DNA from: an uncultured Bacteroidota bacterium
GTDB taxonomy: Bacteria > Bacteroidota > Bacteroidia > Chitinophagales > Saprospiraceae
Reading direction: 5' to 3'
NCBI GenBank assembly: GCA_937872515.1
Contig: CALMSX010000092.1
Span: 1 to 64,000, forward strand
DNA length: 64,000 nucleotides
Positions within the stretch are counted from its first letter, which is position 1. Each line of letters begins with the position of its first letter. Made by a program: the position numbers and the translations under genes. The notes beneath the pieces are model-generated. The model saw nothing but the letters and a program-made list of their open reading frames with translations. It did not search any database and was not told the origin of the DNA. This document shows, one piece after another, positions 18,150-27,100 of this stretch.

Positions 18150-19727
18150 TTGGTATTTACATCAGAAAAGCGATTTAAGACCTATACATTTTTGGCCATA
18201 GCCTTGTGTATACCGGCTTTTTTGTTGAACCTGGGAATTACCCCATTTATAGGTGACGAGGCCATAAGGGCATTGGTGGCATTAGAAATGATGTTATCAG
18301 ACAATTACCTTGTGCCTACCATGAGGGGAGAATTTTACTTTTCCAAGCCCCCTCTTTACAACTGGATCCTTATTGGGTTTTTCAAAATGTTTGGAGAGGT
18401 CAATGAGTGGGTTACCCGTTTTCCAACCGTTATATTCAGCTGGGCATTTACTGGGGTAATCTGGTTTTTCAACCGCAAAAATTTCGGCGATCGGAGGCAG
18501 GCAATTATCCTGGCATTTACCTTTCTCACCTGTGGGAGGATGTTGTTTTATGATTCGTTTTTGGGCCTGATCGACATCTTTTTTTCGATGGTCACCTATT
18601 CATTGATGATAGGCTGTTATTTGCTGGTTAGAAAAGATAAGTGGACAGAAATGTATGCGTATTTATATGCACTTTCTGTCATAGGCTTTATGCTCAAAGG
18701 CTTGCCCATTCTGCATTTTAGCGGCTTTGCCCTTTTGATCATCCACGGCATGTTTGGAAATTGGAAACTGCTTTACCATAAAAAACACCTGATTCCATTA
18801 TTAACAGCCATTGGGGTATTGGTGCTTTATTTTTATTTATACAACTTGTACAGAGAAGCAAGCCACACCCTCAATCCATTGGTAGATCAGGCAGCGAGGA
18901 GGACCCTTCTTAAGTATGGCTATATGGATGTGGTCAAACATTTGTTTACCTATCCGTTGGAAAACATTTATCATTTTTTTCCGTGGTCGCTCATGGGCTT
19001 GCTGGTATTTCAAAAAAACATAGCAGAAAGAATCAAGACCAATCCTTATGTCACTTATGTGGTGTTGAGCTTTTTGCTCAATTTTGCCATTTACTGGGTT
19101 TCTCCTGAAGTTTATCCCCGATATATTTTGATGCTCATTCCCCTTATTTTTTCGGTCTGGATCTATTTGTATGGCTTTGAGTTGGGACAAAGCACCCTTA
19201 GAATGCGAATTGTATCCTGGATTTTTATTGCGTTAACCTGGTTGGTACCAATCATTATAGCATCTCAATTTGGCAATCCACGACTAGCCTACGTAGATGG
19301 GCAGCATGTGAAAATGATGGCATTGGTAATCAGTTTAGCAGGCCTGGCCTTCTTGTATTGGAGAGACCAGCCCAACAGGCCCATGATATTTGTTATTTAC
19401 CTGTTGGTATTGCGCATTGGTTTTAATGTTTTAATTGTACCGGTGCGCGCGGTAACTGGCGATGATGAATATTATAAAAGGGAGGCAACCAGAATTGGAA
19501 GAACCTATCAGGATATCAAATTATTTGAGGATACACAACTCAACCACATTACTACTTTTTACATTACCCAGCAAACCGGCAGAATCACCCATAAAACGGC
19601 AGATTTGAGCGAGGCAAAATATTTTATAGTTGACTCGTGTGCTATGAATCAATTTGCCTTGATTGACAGCTTTCCGGATGCCAGTTTTTGCGGCACCCGG
19701 TGGGTGATAAAGGGCGAGAAGCCCTAG
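18150..19727 (+). CDS. GT39/ArnT-like membrane glycosyltransferase
   Basis: This 525-residue polytopic membrane protein belongs to the GT-C class of glycosyltransferases that use polyprenyl-phosphate sugars (PMT/ArnT-like). The first periplasmic loop has the catalytic acidic motif GDEAIRALVALEM followed by FYFSKPPLYNW, both typical of the family. About eleven hydrophobic segments follow. It starts with TTG at 18150, supported by the adjacent -7 element; the first ATG would cut off the catalytic Asp/Glu. The acceptor (lipid A, protein or polysaccharide) is unknown. It converges with pntB, leaving only six bases. Confidence 0.85.
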   Translation: MVFTSEKRFKTYTFLAIALCIPAFLLNLGITPFIGDEAIRALVALEMMLSDNYLVPTMRGEFYFSKPPLYNWILIGFFKMFGEVNEWVTRFPTVIFSWAFTGVIWFFNRKNFGDRRQAIILAFTFLTCGRMLFYDSFLGLIDIFFSMVTYSLMIGCYLLVRKDKWTEMYAYLYALSVIGFMLKGLPILHFSGFALLIIHGMFGNWKLLYHKKHLIPLLTAIGVLVLYFYLYNLYREASHTLNPLVDQAARRTLLKYGYMDVVKHLFTYPLENIYHFFPWSLMGLLVFQKNIAERIKTNPYVTYVVLSFLLNFAIYWVSPEVYPRYILMLIPLIFSVWIYLYGFELGQSTLRMRIVSWIFIALTWLVPIIIASQFGNPRLAYVDGQHVKMMALVISLAGLAFLYWRDQPNRPMIFVIYLLVLRIGFNVLIVPVRAVTGDDEYYKREATRIGRTYQDIKLFEDTQLNHITTFYITQQTGRITHKTADLSEAKYFIVDSCAMNQFALIDSFPDASFCGTRWVIKGEKP

Positions 19728-19733
19728 TGAAAA

Positions 19734-21143
19734 TTACAGCGATTTAACCTCGGTAACCAGTTTGACAAGGGTGTCTTTGGCATCACCGAAGAGCATAAAA
19801 CTTTTTGGACGGTAAAACAGTTCATTGTCGATGCCCGCATAACCGGCCTTCATAGAACGTTTCATGATGATCACATTTTTAGCATTTTCTACTTCAAGGA
19901 TCGGCATGCCATAAATAGGTGAAGTGGGGTCTGTTTTAGCCGCTGGGTTAACTACGTCATTGGCGCCAACAACTAACACCACATCGGTTGTGGCAAACTC
20001 CGGATTGATGTCTTCCATTTCTACCAACTTGTCGTAGGGTACATTGGATTCCGCCAAAAGTACGTTCATGTGACCCGGCATACGGCCCGCAACGGGGTGG
20101 ATGGCATATTTTACTTCCACTCCTTCTTCTTCCAACAAAGATTCAAGTTCATGGCAGGTATGTTGGGCCTGCGCAACAGCAAGTCCATAACCGGGCACGA
20201 TGACCACCTTTTTGGCATATTTCATCAGAATAGCAGTGTCGGATTTGGTAATTTCTTTTACGGTACCTTGAGCGGATTGCGCAGCTCCAGAGGAAGCTGA
20301 GCCACCAAAATTGCCCACCAACACATTGAGTAACGACCTATTCATGGCATTGCACATGGTAACCGTAAGGATGGTACCGGCAGATCCCACCAGGATACCT
20401 CCAATCAACATTACATAGTTGCCGTATAGAAAGCCTCCGCATGCTGCTGCTACACCGGTAAAAGAGTTGAGCAGCGAAATAACGACGGGCATGTCTGCTC
20501 CCCCGATGGGAAGAACAAATATAATACCGTAAAACAAAGACAGACCGAGGATGGTAAAAAACCACACTGAGCCGGAAATTTGACCGATGTTAAATAAAAC
20601 GGAAATGACCAGAATGGCGAGCATAAGGCCAATATTGGCGATCTGCTGTCCTTTGAGGCTGAAGTCATTGATTTTTCCTTCCAGTTTTCCATAAGCTATG
20701 ATTGAACCGGAGAAAGAAATAGAACCAATGATGAGTCCTGCCAAAATGATCAGACCCTTAGAGCTCATAAATCCAGACATATCACCTCCGGAAGTGTGCA
20801 CCATGTGGTTGTATTCAATGATAGAAATCAGCGCAGCGCAGGCACCACCCATACCATTAAAAAATGATACCATTTGTGGCATTGCGGTCATTTGCACCCT
20901 TTTGGCCATAATCCATCCGATTACCGTACCTACGATAAGGGCCAGGAAGATGTACATCAAATTGCCGAGGTGGTTGCCCTGGGCATCGGTGTACATAAAG
21001 ATGGTGGCAAAAATGGCAAGCGTCATGCCACCTGCGGCGATGAGATTCCCTTTTCTGGCAGTATCGGGTTTGCTAAGCATCTTGAGTCCAACCATAAAGG
21101 TGATAGATGCTATCAGGTATATGAGGGTAAGTAAGTGTTCCAT
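19734..21143 (-). CDS. pntB: NAD(P) transhydrogenase subunit beta
   Basis: PntB carries the NADP(H)-binding domain III and part of the membrane domain of the proton-translocating transhydrogenase. The 469-residue protein has about nine membrane helices and then a soluble C-terminal domain with the NADP-binding GYGLAVAQAQH, HPVAGRMPGHMNVLLAE and VGANDVVNPAA motifs, all intact. It starts directly on the stop of the preceding small subunit gene (TAATG), so the three genes are translated as a unit. The enzyme moves hydride between NADH and NADP+ using proton-motive force. Confidence 0.96.
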   Translation of the reverse strand: MEHLLTLIYLIASITFMVGLKMLSKPDTARKGNLIAAGGMTLAIFATIFMYTDAQGNHLGNLMYIFLALIVGTVIGWIMAKRVQMTAMPQMVSFFNGMGGACAALISIIEYNHMVHTSGGDMSGFMSSKGLIILAGLIIGSISFSGSIIAYGKLEGKINDFSLKGQQIANIGLMLAILVISVLFNIGQISGSVWFFTILGLSLFYGIIFVLPIGGADMPVVISLLNSFTGVAAACGGFLYGNYVMLIGGILVGSAGTILTVTMCNAMNRSLLNVLVGNFGGSASSGAAQSAQGTVKEITKSDTAILMKYAKKVVIVPGYGLAVAQAQHTCHELESLLEEEGVEVKYAIHPVAGRMPGHMNVLLAESNVPYDKLVEMEDINPEFATTDVVLVVGANDVVNPAAKTDPTSPIYGMPILEVENAKNVIIMKRSMKAGYAGIDNELFYRPKSFMLFGDAKDTLVKLVTEVKSL

Positions 21144-21442
21144 TATTTCTTTTTCTTAAACATTTCCAACATTCTGTCTGTCACTACAAAGCCACCCACT
21201 ACGTTGAGGGTGCCGAGAATGACCGCAACAAAACCAAAGATCAGACTTAAAGTGCCTTCTGCCTGACCCATAACAATGATGGCACCTATGATTACGACTC
21301 CGTGGATTGCATTGGCGCCCGACATCAGTGGGGTGTGCAAAACAGATGGAACGTGAGAGATGAGCTCGATGCCCACGAAGATCATAAGAATGACCAGATA
21401 AATCATCTGGATATTCTCCTGAATAAATGATAATATACCCAT
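21143..21442 (-). CDS. pntAB: NAD(P) transhydrogenase subunit alpha, part 2 (membrane)
   Basis: The 99-residue protein forms the first membrane segment group (domain II part) of the split-alpha type transhydrogenase, with three to four hydrophobic helices and the family's SHVPSVLHTPLMSGANAIHG. I start at the ATG at 21442 (MGILSFIQ), which uses the last A of the pntAA stop codon (TAATG); the open frame runs 22 codons further upstream but only inside pntAA. The same TAATG junction joins it to pntB. Confidence 0.94.
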   Translation of the reverse strand: MGILSFIQENIQMIYLVILMIFVGIELISHVPSVLHTPLMSGANAIHGVVIIGAIIVMGQAEGTLSLIFGFVAVILGTLNVVGGFVVTDRMLEMFKKKK

Positions 21443-22542
21443 TATTTCAAAATATTTCCCTGGTGAACAATGAGGGTTCCCTGTGTAATTTCTTCTTCCA
21501 TTTCCCATTTGAAACCATCCTTATCAGAAAGGTGGAATAAGAGGTTTTGGAGGTTTTTAGCATACAATTCACTGGCATTGGTTGCGAGCGTTGATGGCAG
21601 GTTGCCCAGGCCAACAATTTTTACACCGTGTTTGACTACCACCTTGTTGAGTTCGCTGGCTTCGCAATTGCCACCTTGCTCAACGGCCATGTCAACGATC
21701 ACGGAACCGTACTTCATATTTTTAACCTGTTCTTCTGTAATGAGGACAGGGGCTTTTTTACCCATTACCTGAGCTGTGGTGATCACCAGATCAGCCTGAA
21801 ACAATGATTTATTCACTGCTTCTTTTTGTTTGGCCAGATATTCAGCTGTTACTTCTTTGGCGTATCCGCCTTCGGTTTTGACCCCGTCATCTTTAACGGT
21901 GATAAACTTGGCGCCCAACGACTCAGCTTGTTCCTTCGTTTCTGCCCTGACATCCGTAGCTTCCACCACAGCACCCAGCCTCTTGGCGGTGGCTATGGCC
22001 TGGAGTCCGGCAACACCCACTCCAAAAATAAGCACCTTGGAAGGGGTGATGGTACCGGCTGCGGTCATCATGAGGGGGAAGATCTTGGTCATGTGCTCAG
22101 CACCGAGGATGACGGCCTTATAACCCGCAAGGTTGCCCTGCGAACTCAGTACGTCCATGCTCTGAGCTCTGGAAATACGAGGAATGGCATCCATAGAAAA
22201 GGCAGAAACACCCTTTCCGGCCAGCATTTGTACGTATTCAGGATTGTTGAGGTGGTACATGAGCGAAAGACACACCTTGCCTTGTTGGAGTGAGCCTATT
22301 TCATCGTCTGAAAAGGGATTGATTTTGGCAATCACATCACAGCCTGCTATGAGCTCTCCTGTTGAAAGTAAGACAGAGGCGCCTGCTTCTGTATAATCTT
22401 TATCCTGAAAGGCGGAAGCCTCTCCGGCTCCAGACTGAACGGCTACTTCATAGCCTTTTGCCACCATTTGTTTTACGATGGTAGGGGTCATGGCTACCCG
22501 TTTTTCCCCATCGCGGCTTTCCTTTAAAACTGCTATTTTCAA
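21442..22542 (-). CDS. pntAA: NAD(P) transhydrogenase subunit alpha, part 1 (NAD-binding)
   Basis: This is the soluble NAD(H)-binding domain I. The family start KIAVLKESRDGEKRVAMTP is followed by the NAD-binding GVGVAGLQAIATAKRLGA near residue 172 and the RAETKEQAESLGA loop. I prefer the TTG start at 22542, immediately before KIAVLKE. Another TTG at 22584 would add 14 residues not expected for the family, and a near-consensus -7 element (TACATTCG, 22562-22569) lies in that stretch. It is the first gene of the pnt operon, divergent from the Crp/Fnr gene. Confidence 0.94.
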   Translation of the reverse strand: MKIAVLKESRDGEKRVAMTPTIVKQMVAKGYEVAVQSGAGEASAFQDKDYTEAGASVLLSTGELIAGCDVIAKINPFSDDEIGSLQQGKVCLSLMYHLNNPEYVQMLAGKGVSAFSMDAIPRISRAQSMDVLSSQGNLAGYKAVILGAEHMTKIFPLMMTAAGTITPSKVLIFGVGVAGLQAIATAKRLGAVVEATDVRAETKEQAESLGAKFITVKDDGVKTEGGYAKEVTAEYLAKQKEAVNKSLFQADLVITTAQVMGKKAPVLITEEQVKNMKYGSVIVDMAVEQGGNCEASELNKVVVKHGVKIVGLGNLPSTLATNASELYAKNLQNLLFHLSDKDGFKWEMEEEITQGTLIVHQGNILK

Positions 22543-22702
22543 GGTCTGATAATTTAAACTGCGAATGTAGGAAATTGGCCGCAATTAAACGAAAAAATGA
22601 CATGAATTATACCATTAAATTATATTATTTATTATGTGTATTTTCGATGTTTTTTATGTCTTTGTGGCAATCCATAAAATGCCATAACCTCAACGATCAG
22701 AG

Positions 22703-23350
22703 ATGAATACAGATCAGATTAAGCAGCGACTTGGTTTTTTGGGTAGCCCTTTGCTGGAGGCTATTTTTCAAGCCGGGGTCTTTCTTGAAATCCATAAGGG
22801 TGAAAACCTGATGCACGAGGGTCAATATGTCAAATACCTGCCTTTAGTGTTGGAGGGCGCCATTAAAGTGTCTATCAAACAGGAAGAAAAGGAATTGTTG
22901 CTCTACTACATCAAGCCTTATGAAAGTTGTGTTATGTCATTGGCATCGTGCCTACAAAACGAAGCCAGCAGGGTCAATGCCCTTGTATATGAAAATGGTA
23001 GTGTTTTATTGCTGCCATCTGACAAGGTCAGAGAGTGGTCTCAACTGTATCCCAAACTCAATATTTTGTTTTTACAACAGTATGACAGACGCTATTCAGA
23101 CCTCATAGATGCCCTGCACCACGTGAGTTTTGACAAGCTTGAAAAAAGAATCTTGGATTATCTTTTACAAAAAAGTGCCATTGATGGATCTACAATACTT
23201 AAGATTTCCCACCGGGAGATGGCCATGGACCTGGGCACTGCCCGGGAAGTAGTAACCAGAATCCTGAAAAAGCTGGAAACTGGGGGTTTTGTGCGACAGG
23301 GTGAAAATTATCTGGAAATTTTGAAGGGTGGTGACAAAAGTCACCAATAA
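22703..23350 (+). CDS. Crp/Fnr family transcriptional regulator
   Basis: The 215-residue protein has an N-terminal cyclic-nucleotide-binding-like sensor barrel (LMHEGQYVKYLPLVLEGAIKV pattern, shown in parts LMHEGQ and LVLEGAIKV) and a C-terminal Crp-type helix-turn-helix (ISHREMAMDLGTAREVVTR). The Arg-Glu-Val in the recognition helix is typical of Fnr-type readers of GTGA or TGA half-sites. There is no N-terminal cysteine group like that of E. coli FNR, so it does not sense oxygen through that cluster; the signal is unknown. The gene end overlaps a perfect GGTGAC-N4-GTCACC inverted repeat that probably is its own binding site. Confidence 0.92.
   Translation: MNTDQIKQRLGFLGSPLLEAIFQAGVFLEIHKGENLMHEGQYVKYLPLVLEGAIKVSIKQEEKELLLYYIKPYESCVMSLASCLQNEASRVNALVYENGSVLLLPSDKVREWSQLYPKLNILFLQQYDRRYSDLIDALHHVSFDKLEKRILDYLLQKSAIDGSTILKISHREMAMDLGTAREVVTRILKKLETGGFVRQGENYLEILKGGDKSHQ
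23330..23345 (+). promoter_or_regulatory. Putative Crp/Fnr operator upstream of the DUF2892 gene
   Basis: GGTGAC-N4-GTCACC is a perfect 6-4-6 inverted repeat. Its centre lies 30.5 bases upstream of the first base of the -7 element at 23368-23375, or roughly -44 from the expected transcript start, the usual place for a class II Crp/Fnr activator. It covers the last codons of the regulator gene itself. Confidence 0.6.
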
Positions 23351-23367
23351 GGGGGTGATAACAGGAT

Positions 23368-23375
23368 TAGATTTG
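23368..23375 (+). promoter_or_regulatory. Putative -7 element of the DUF2892 gene
   Basis: TAGATTTG matches TAnnTTTG exactly; the ATG at 23408 is 32 bases downstream. No -33 element is present, as expected for a promoter that depends on an activator at the operator just upstream. Confidence 0.55.
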
Positions 23376-23407
23376 TGTTATTACTTCACTTTTTAAATTC
23401 AATTATC

Positions 23408-23620
23408 ATGAAAGCCAATATGGGAACCACAGACAGAGCGTTAAGAGTAGGTGTTGCCTTACTGATTGCCGTACTTTATTTCACCAACATCATCAGCGGC
23501 ACCATCGCCATCGTTTTACTGGCCTTCGCTGCTATTTTTGTGTTGACCAGCCTGATCAGCTTTTGTCCGCTTTATGCCCCTTTTGGCATTAGCACCTGTA
23601 AGGTAGAAAACAAGGGATAG
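23408..23620 (+). CDS. DUF2892 (YgaP-type) small membrane protein
   Basis: The 70-residue protein has the family pattern: N-terminal NMGTTDRALRVGVALL, two hydrophobic helices, then FCPLYAPFGISTCK. These are small inner-membrane proteins of unknown biochemical role, often near sulfur or redox genes. I start at ATG 23408 because upstream codons are non-conserved and overlap the promoter. It follows the Crp/Fnr gene and is a likely target of it. Confidence 0.88.
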   Translation: MKANMGTTDRALRVGVALLIAVLYFTNIISGTIAIVLLAFAAIFVLTSLISFCPLYAPFGISTCKVENKG

Positions 23621-23622
23621 TC

Positions 23623-23991
23623 TTATTCAAAAGATCCTGTTTTGAAAGAAGGGTTGCCCCTGGGATTGTATTCAAAGCCATAGTATCTATATTGCAGACC
23701 CACAATGTCTGTCGCTGCCGTACCTATCATGCCATTGGGCAGGGAGACGACAAACTGTAAATTTTGCAGCTTGCCGTCTTTCAGGTAGGTAGTGCCACTC
23801 AGGTCTAATCGGACATTGATGGCAGCCAGCTTCATGGTAAAATCATCCATCTCCGTCTTAGTGGTCATGTGAGATACCTTACATACAATGTGGTCGCCCT
23901 GAATAGTCAGAATGCTGGGCAATTCTTTGGGTTGGCAACCTGATATTACAAATAAAGCAATCAAAAGGAAGCTGGTCAGCTGAAGTTTCAT
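23623..23991 (-). CDS. Hypothetical lipoprotein
   Basis: The 122-residue protein has a lipoprotein signal with lipobox VISGC near residue 19. The mature part looks like a small beta-rich domain (YHI-type polyisoprenoid-binding resemblance was considered but there is not enough to claim it): DGKLQNLQFVVSLPNGMI and an NPRGNPSF motif near the end. I do not recognise the family. It has its own -7 element (TATTTTTG, 24008-24015) and converges with the DUF2892 gene, two bases apart. Confidence 0.72.
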   Translation of the reverse strand: MKLQLTSFLLIALFVISGCQPKELPSILTIQGDHIVCKVSHMTTKTEMDDFTMKLAAINVRLDLSGTTYLKDGKLQNLQFVVSLPNGMIGTAATDIVGLQYRYYGFEYNPRGNPSFKTGSFE

Positions 23992-24007
23992 GGTGATGGA
24001 TTTTAAG

Positions 24008-24015
24008 CAAAAATA
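24008..24015 (-). promoter_or_regulatory. Putative -7 element of the 23623-23991 lipoprotein gene
   Basis: On the minus strand, TATTTTTG matches TAnnTTTG and lies 16 bases ahead of the start codon at 23991. Confidence 0.45.
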
Positions 24016-24165
24016 GTCATTTTTTCAGCCGGAAGGGCCCTAAATTGAGGCAGTTGACTTTCCATCCAAGCCAATCAACCGCAAAAGTCATTTTAAAGTA
24101 TAAGTCGGCTATTCGGCAAAACCCTGATTTTTTGGTCACCAGGTCAACGGTGGGGCTAAAGCACG

Positions 24166-24173
24166 TATCTTTG
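24166..24173 (+). promoter_or_regulatory. Putative -7 element of the 1909-residue repeat protein gene
   Basis: TATCTTTG matches TAnnTTTG exactly and is 24 bases before the ATG at 24198. Confidence 0.5.
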
Positions 24174-24197
24174 TACCAGAATCAGTAGGTTATAATC

Positions 24198-27100
24198 ATG
24201 AGAAGGTACTTTGCTATTTGGGTTTTGCTATTTATAGGACAAGTTTTGGCAGCACAAAACGATCCTTTGAATTTGAATTGTGAAACCAATATTGCAATCA
24301 CAAGCTCACAGATTACCAATGGTAAATTTTTGCAGGGAGACAGCTATGGTCTTTCCTGTCTCAACGAATCCGTGAGGGGAGTTTGGTTTTCTGTAAATGG
24401 AGACGGCAAATATTACAATCTGGTTCTCGGCTCGGGTACAGGACAACTCCAATATCAATTTTTTTCCGGCGATTGTGCCCTGTTGCAATGTTTGGGACAA
24501 GGCAATGGTTACGTACCCCTGCTCAATGACAGTACCTACTACCTGCTCATTTATGAGCACACCCAAACGGTAATTGAAGATACCTTTACCTTTTATTTTG
24601 AAGAAACTTTTGTACCCGATTATGACAATTGTGACACAGCCCCGGGATTGAACTGTGGTGAAAGCCTCACGCTGAATTTCGATTTGTTGTCTCAGTCATC
24701 CATCGAGCAAAAAAAGATGGGTTGGTTTCAGGCAATGGCCAATGATAAAATTGCAACCCTGCAAACCACATCGTGGACCGGTGAAGACTGGACCCTCTCT
24801 GTGCACACCTTGCCCTGTATCTCAGCCCCGATTTATGTGGCTGAAGAAACTCCTTTGAGATGGATATCGGCGGGTGCCAGTCCAACTTTATTTTCTGTAT
24901 TCGACTCCATTGGCCTTGTAGATTCGGTACAATTTAATCTCAGCTGTACGGATATCGATCCGGGACAAAGTTGCGACGAGCCTGTTTCATTGATATGCGC
25001 GGATGTAATCGCGGATACATTATGGCACGATGCCATTGCCGACTTTAAGCACCTTGAAGTTGTTTACCAATGGTACTTAATTCAGGGCGACAGCAGCCAA
25101 CATGAAATTGAAGTAACCCAAACCGGTGATCAGGCATTGTCTGTTGAGTTGTATTACAGCAGCATTGATCCTCTGGGTGGATGTGCCGACTCCGTGCTGG
25201 AAAGCAATACTTTACAACTACCCGGCCAAAAATGGAGGGTGTCTTTACCTTGTTTGCCGGGGTATCGTTATTACCTTGTCTTATCTGGCACGGACAGCAC
25301 TGCTTATCAACTTGTACATAACTGCGACAGCATCCAGCTTTCAGGACTCAACTGTTTCACAGCTAACACCGTGGTGTGCGGAGACAGCCTGGATGGAGGA
25401 CATAATATTCCAGGTCTGCCACTGGGAGAGGCGGGTTGGTCTGTTGGAGGCGGCAACTGGTACAAGTGGGACAGCCTGGCTGCCCTGCCCAACTGGATCG
25501 TCACGGATACCTTCCAAAACCTATCTTTTGGTATCTATGCAGGGGGCTGTGATTCATTGGCTTTGGTTTATTCTTACAATGCAAGTAAAGAAGAAGGAAG
25601 TGAAATCCAGATAGTGGGTCAGGATTCGATCGATTATTACCTTGTGCTGAGATCAGCAGATGATTCACAAGACACCGTGACCCTGATTCATGGATGTGGA
25701 CAGACCCCCTGTCAAATGGCAACAACCGTCAGCTGTGGAGACACCCTTACCCTTCTAAGTGATAACAATATGCGGCTCGACCTTAGCTCTGACATTATTG
25801 CACAACCCTACAGGCAGTGGATAAATTTTGAGGGAACCGGCAACCTACTCACCTGGAACAAGGTAGTCCAGGGAATGATAACCGTATATACGGGTAGCTG
25901 TGCCAATCTCACAGTAGTACCATTAATTATAAACAACCAGTCTGACAAACAAAAACTTCAGACACAAATGGGGGAAGACTATTATATATTGTGGGAGAGC
26001 TCAGAAACGGACACCCTTCCGATCGACCTCATTTTTGAATGTGAGAAGACAGATTCAACCGATACCTGTGCACAGGCCTTGTTGGCAGAATGTGGTATTC
26101 ATGAATATATTTTTACCAATGAAGGAGCCATGCCCGAGGACACAAGTAGTTTTTGTGGGCCAGTCTTTGATAGCAAGTGGCTTCGAATTAAAGGCAGTGG
26201 TCAGCTCATTACCCTATGGGGTTCTGCTATGACCTTATATCAGGGAAGTTGTGATTCGCTGCTATGTTTGGGATCAGTGGATCATAGTGCCAGATTTTTG
26301 GCCTTGCAAGACACAATCTATAATATTGCCATAGCTACCGACGGAACTGATACTACCGTGATCAATTTGGAATGCACGCCTCCAGCAAGCAACAGTGGCT
26401 GTGAATCGGCAACCTTGTTGCAATGTGATTCAAGTTATACAGCTACATTTAAAGCATCGCTCCCTCCTACGTGGCAGTCTGAAAGTGGCGTACTGTGGTA
26501 CAAGCTGGCAGGGGATGGCAATCTTTGGAAGATCACCACGACCGCCGACAATGCATCTCACTGGTCAGTGAGCTTGGCTGAAAATTGTGAAGATACGGCG
26601 TCTCCTGTAGCTTGGGTTTCTGTGGCGGATACAGCACGGACCATCCAACTTTATACCCAGGCAGGAATAGAATATATTTTAAAAATAGAAAGTGACTCAT
26701 TGTACGATGGGAGTTTTGGCGTAGACTGTACTCCCCTTGTTCCGGGCTTGGATTGCGGCACTGCCATTGATTTGATTTGTGGAGATACGCTGGACTATGC
26801 TTCCGGTCAACGGCTCAGCTTTGGCGATTTGTCGCAAAGTGCCTGGTACAAAGTAACGACACAAAACAGCGGCTTATCTTTGTCTATGTTAGGGGATACT
26901 TCTGCTCTAAGGGACATTTGGTTGAAAGGCAGTAATTGCGATGACCTGAGTGAAGTTTTGGGCTTACATCCATTGTCGGATGACTTATCTTTTTATGCAG
27001 ATAGCATTGAAAATTTATATTTGGTCTTGGGGCTTCCAGAGGGCGTATTGGATACTACTTCCCTTTTGCTCCATTGCGAAACCCCAGAGGTGGCTCATAC

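Noticed and set aside
20698..21159. Plus-strand ORF across pntB
   Set aside because: It is antisense to membrane helices of pntB and shows no features of a protein.
24130..24150. GTCAC-rich sequence upstream of the repeat protein gene as a third Crp/Fnr operator
   Set aside because: The half-sites are in direct orientation (GTCACC, GTCAAC) and there is no N4 inverted repeat.
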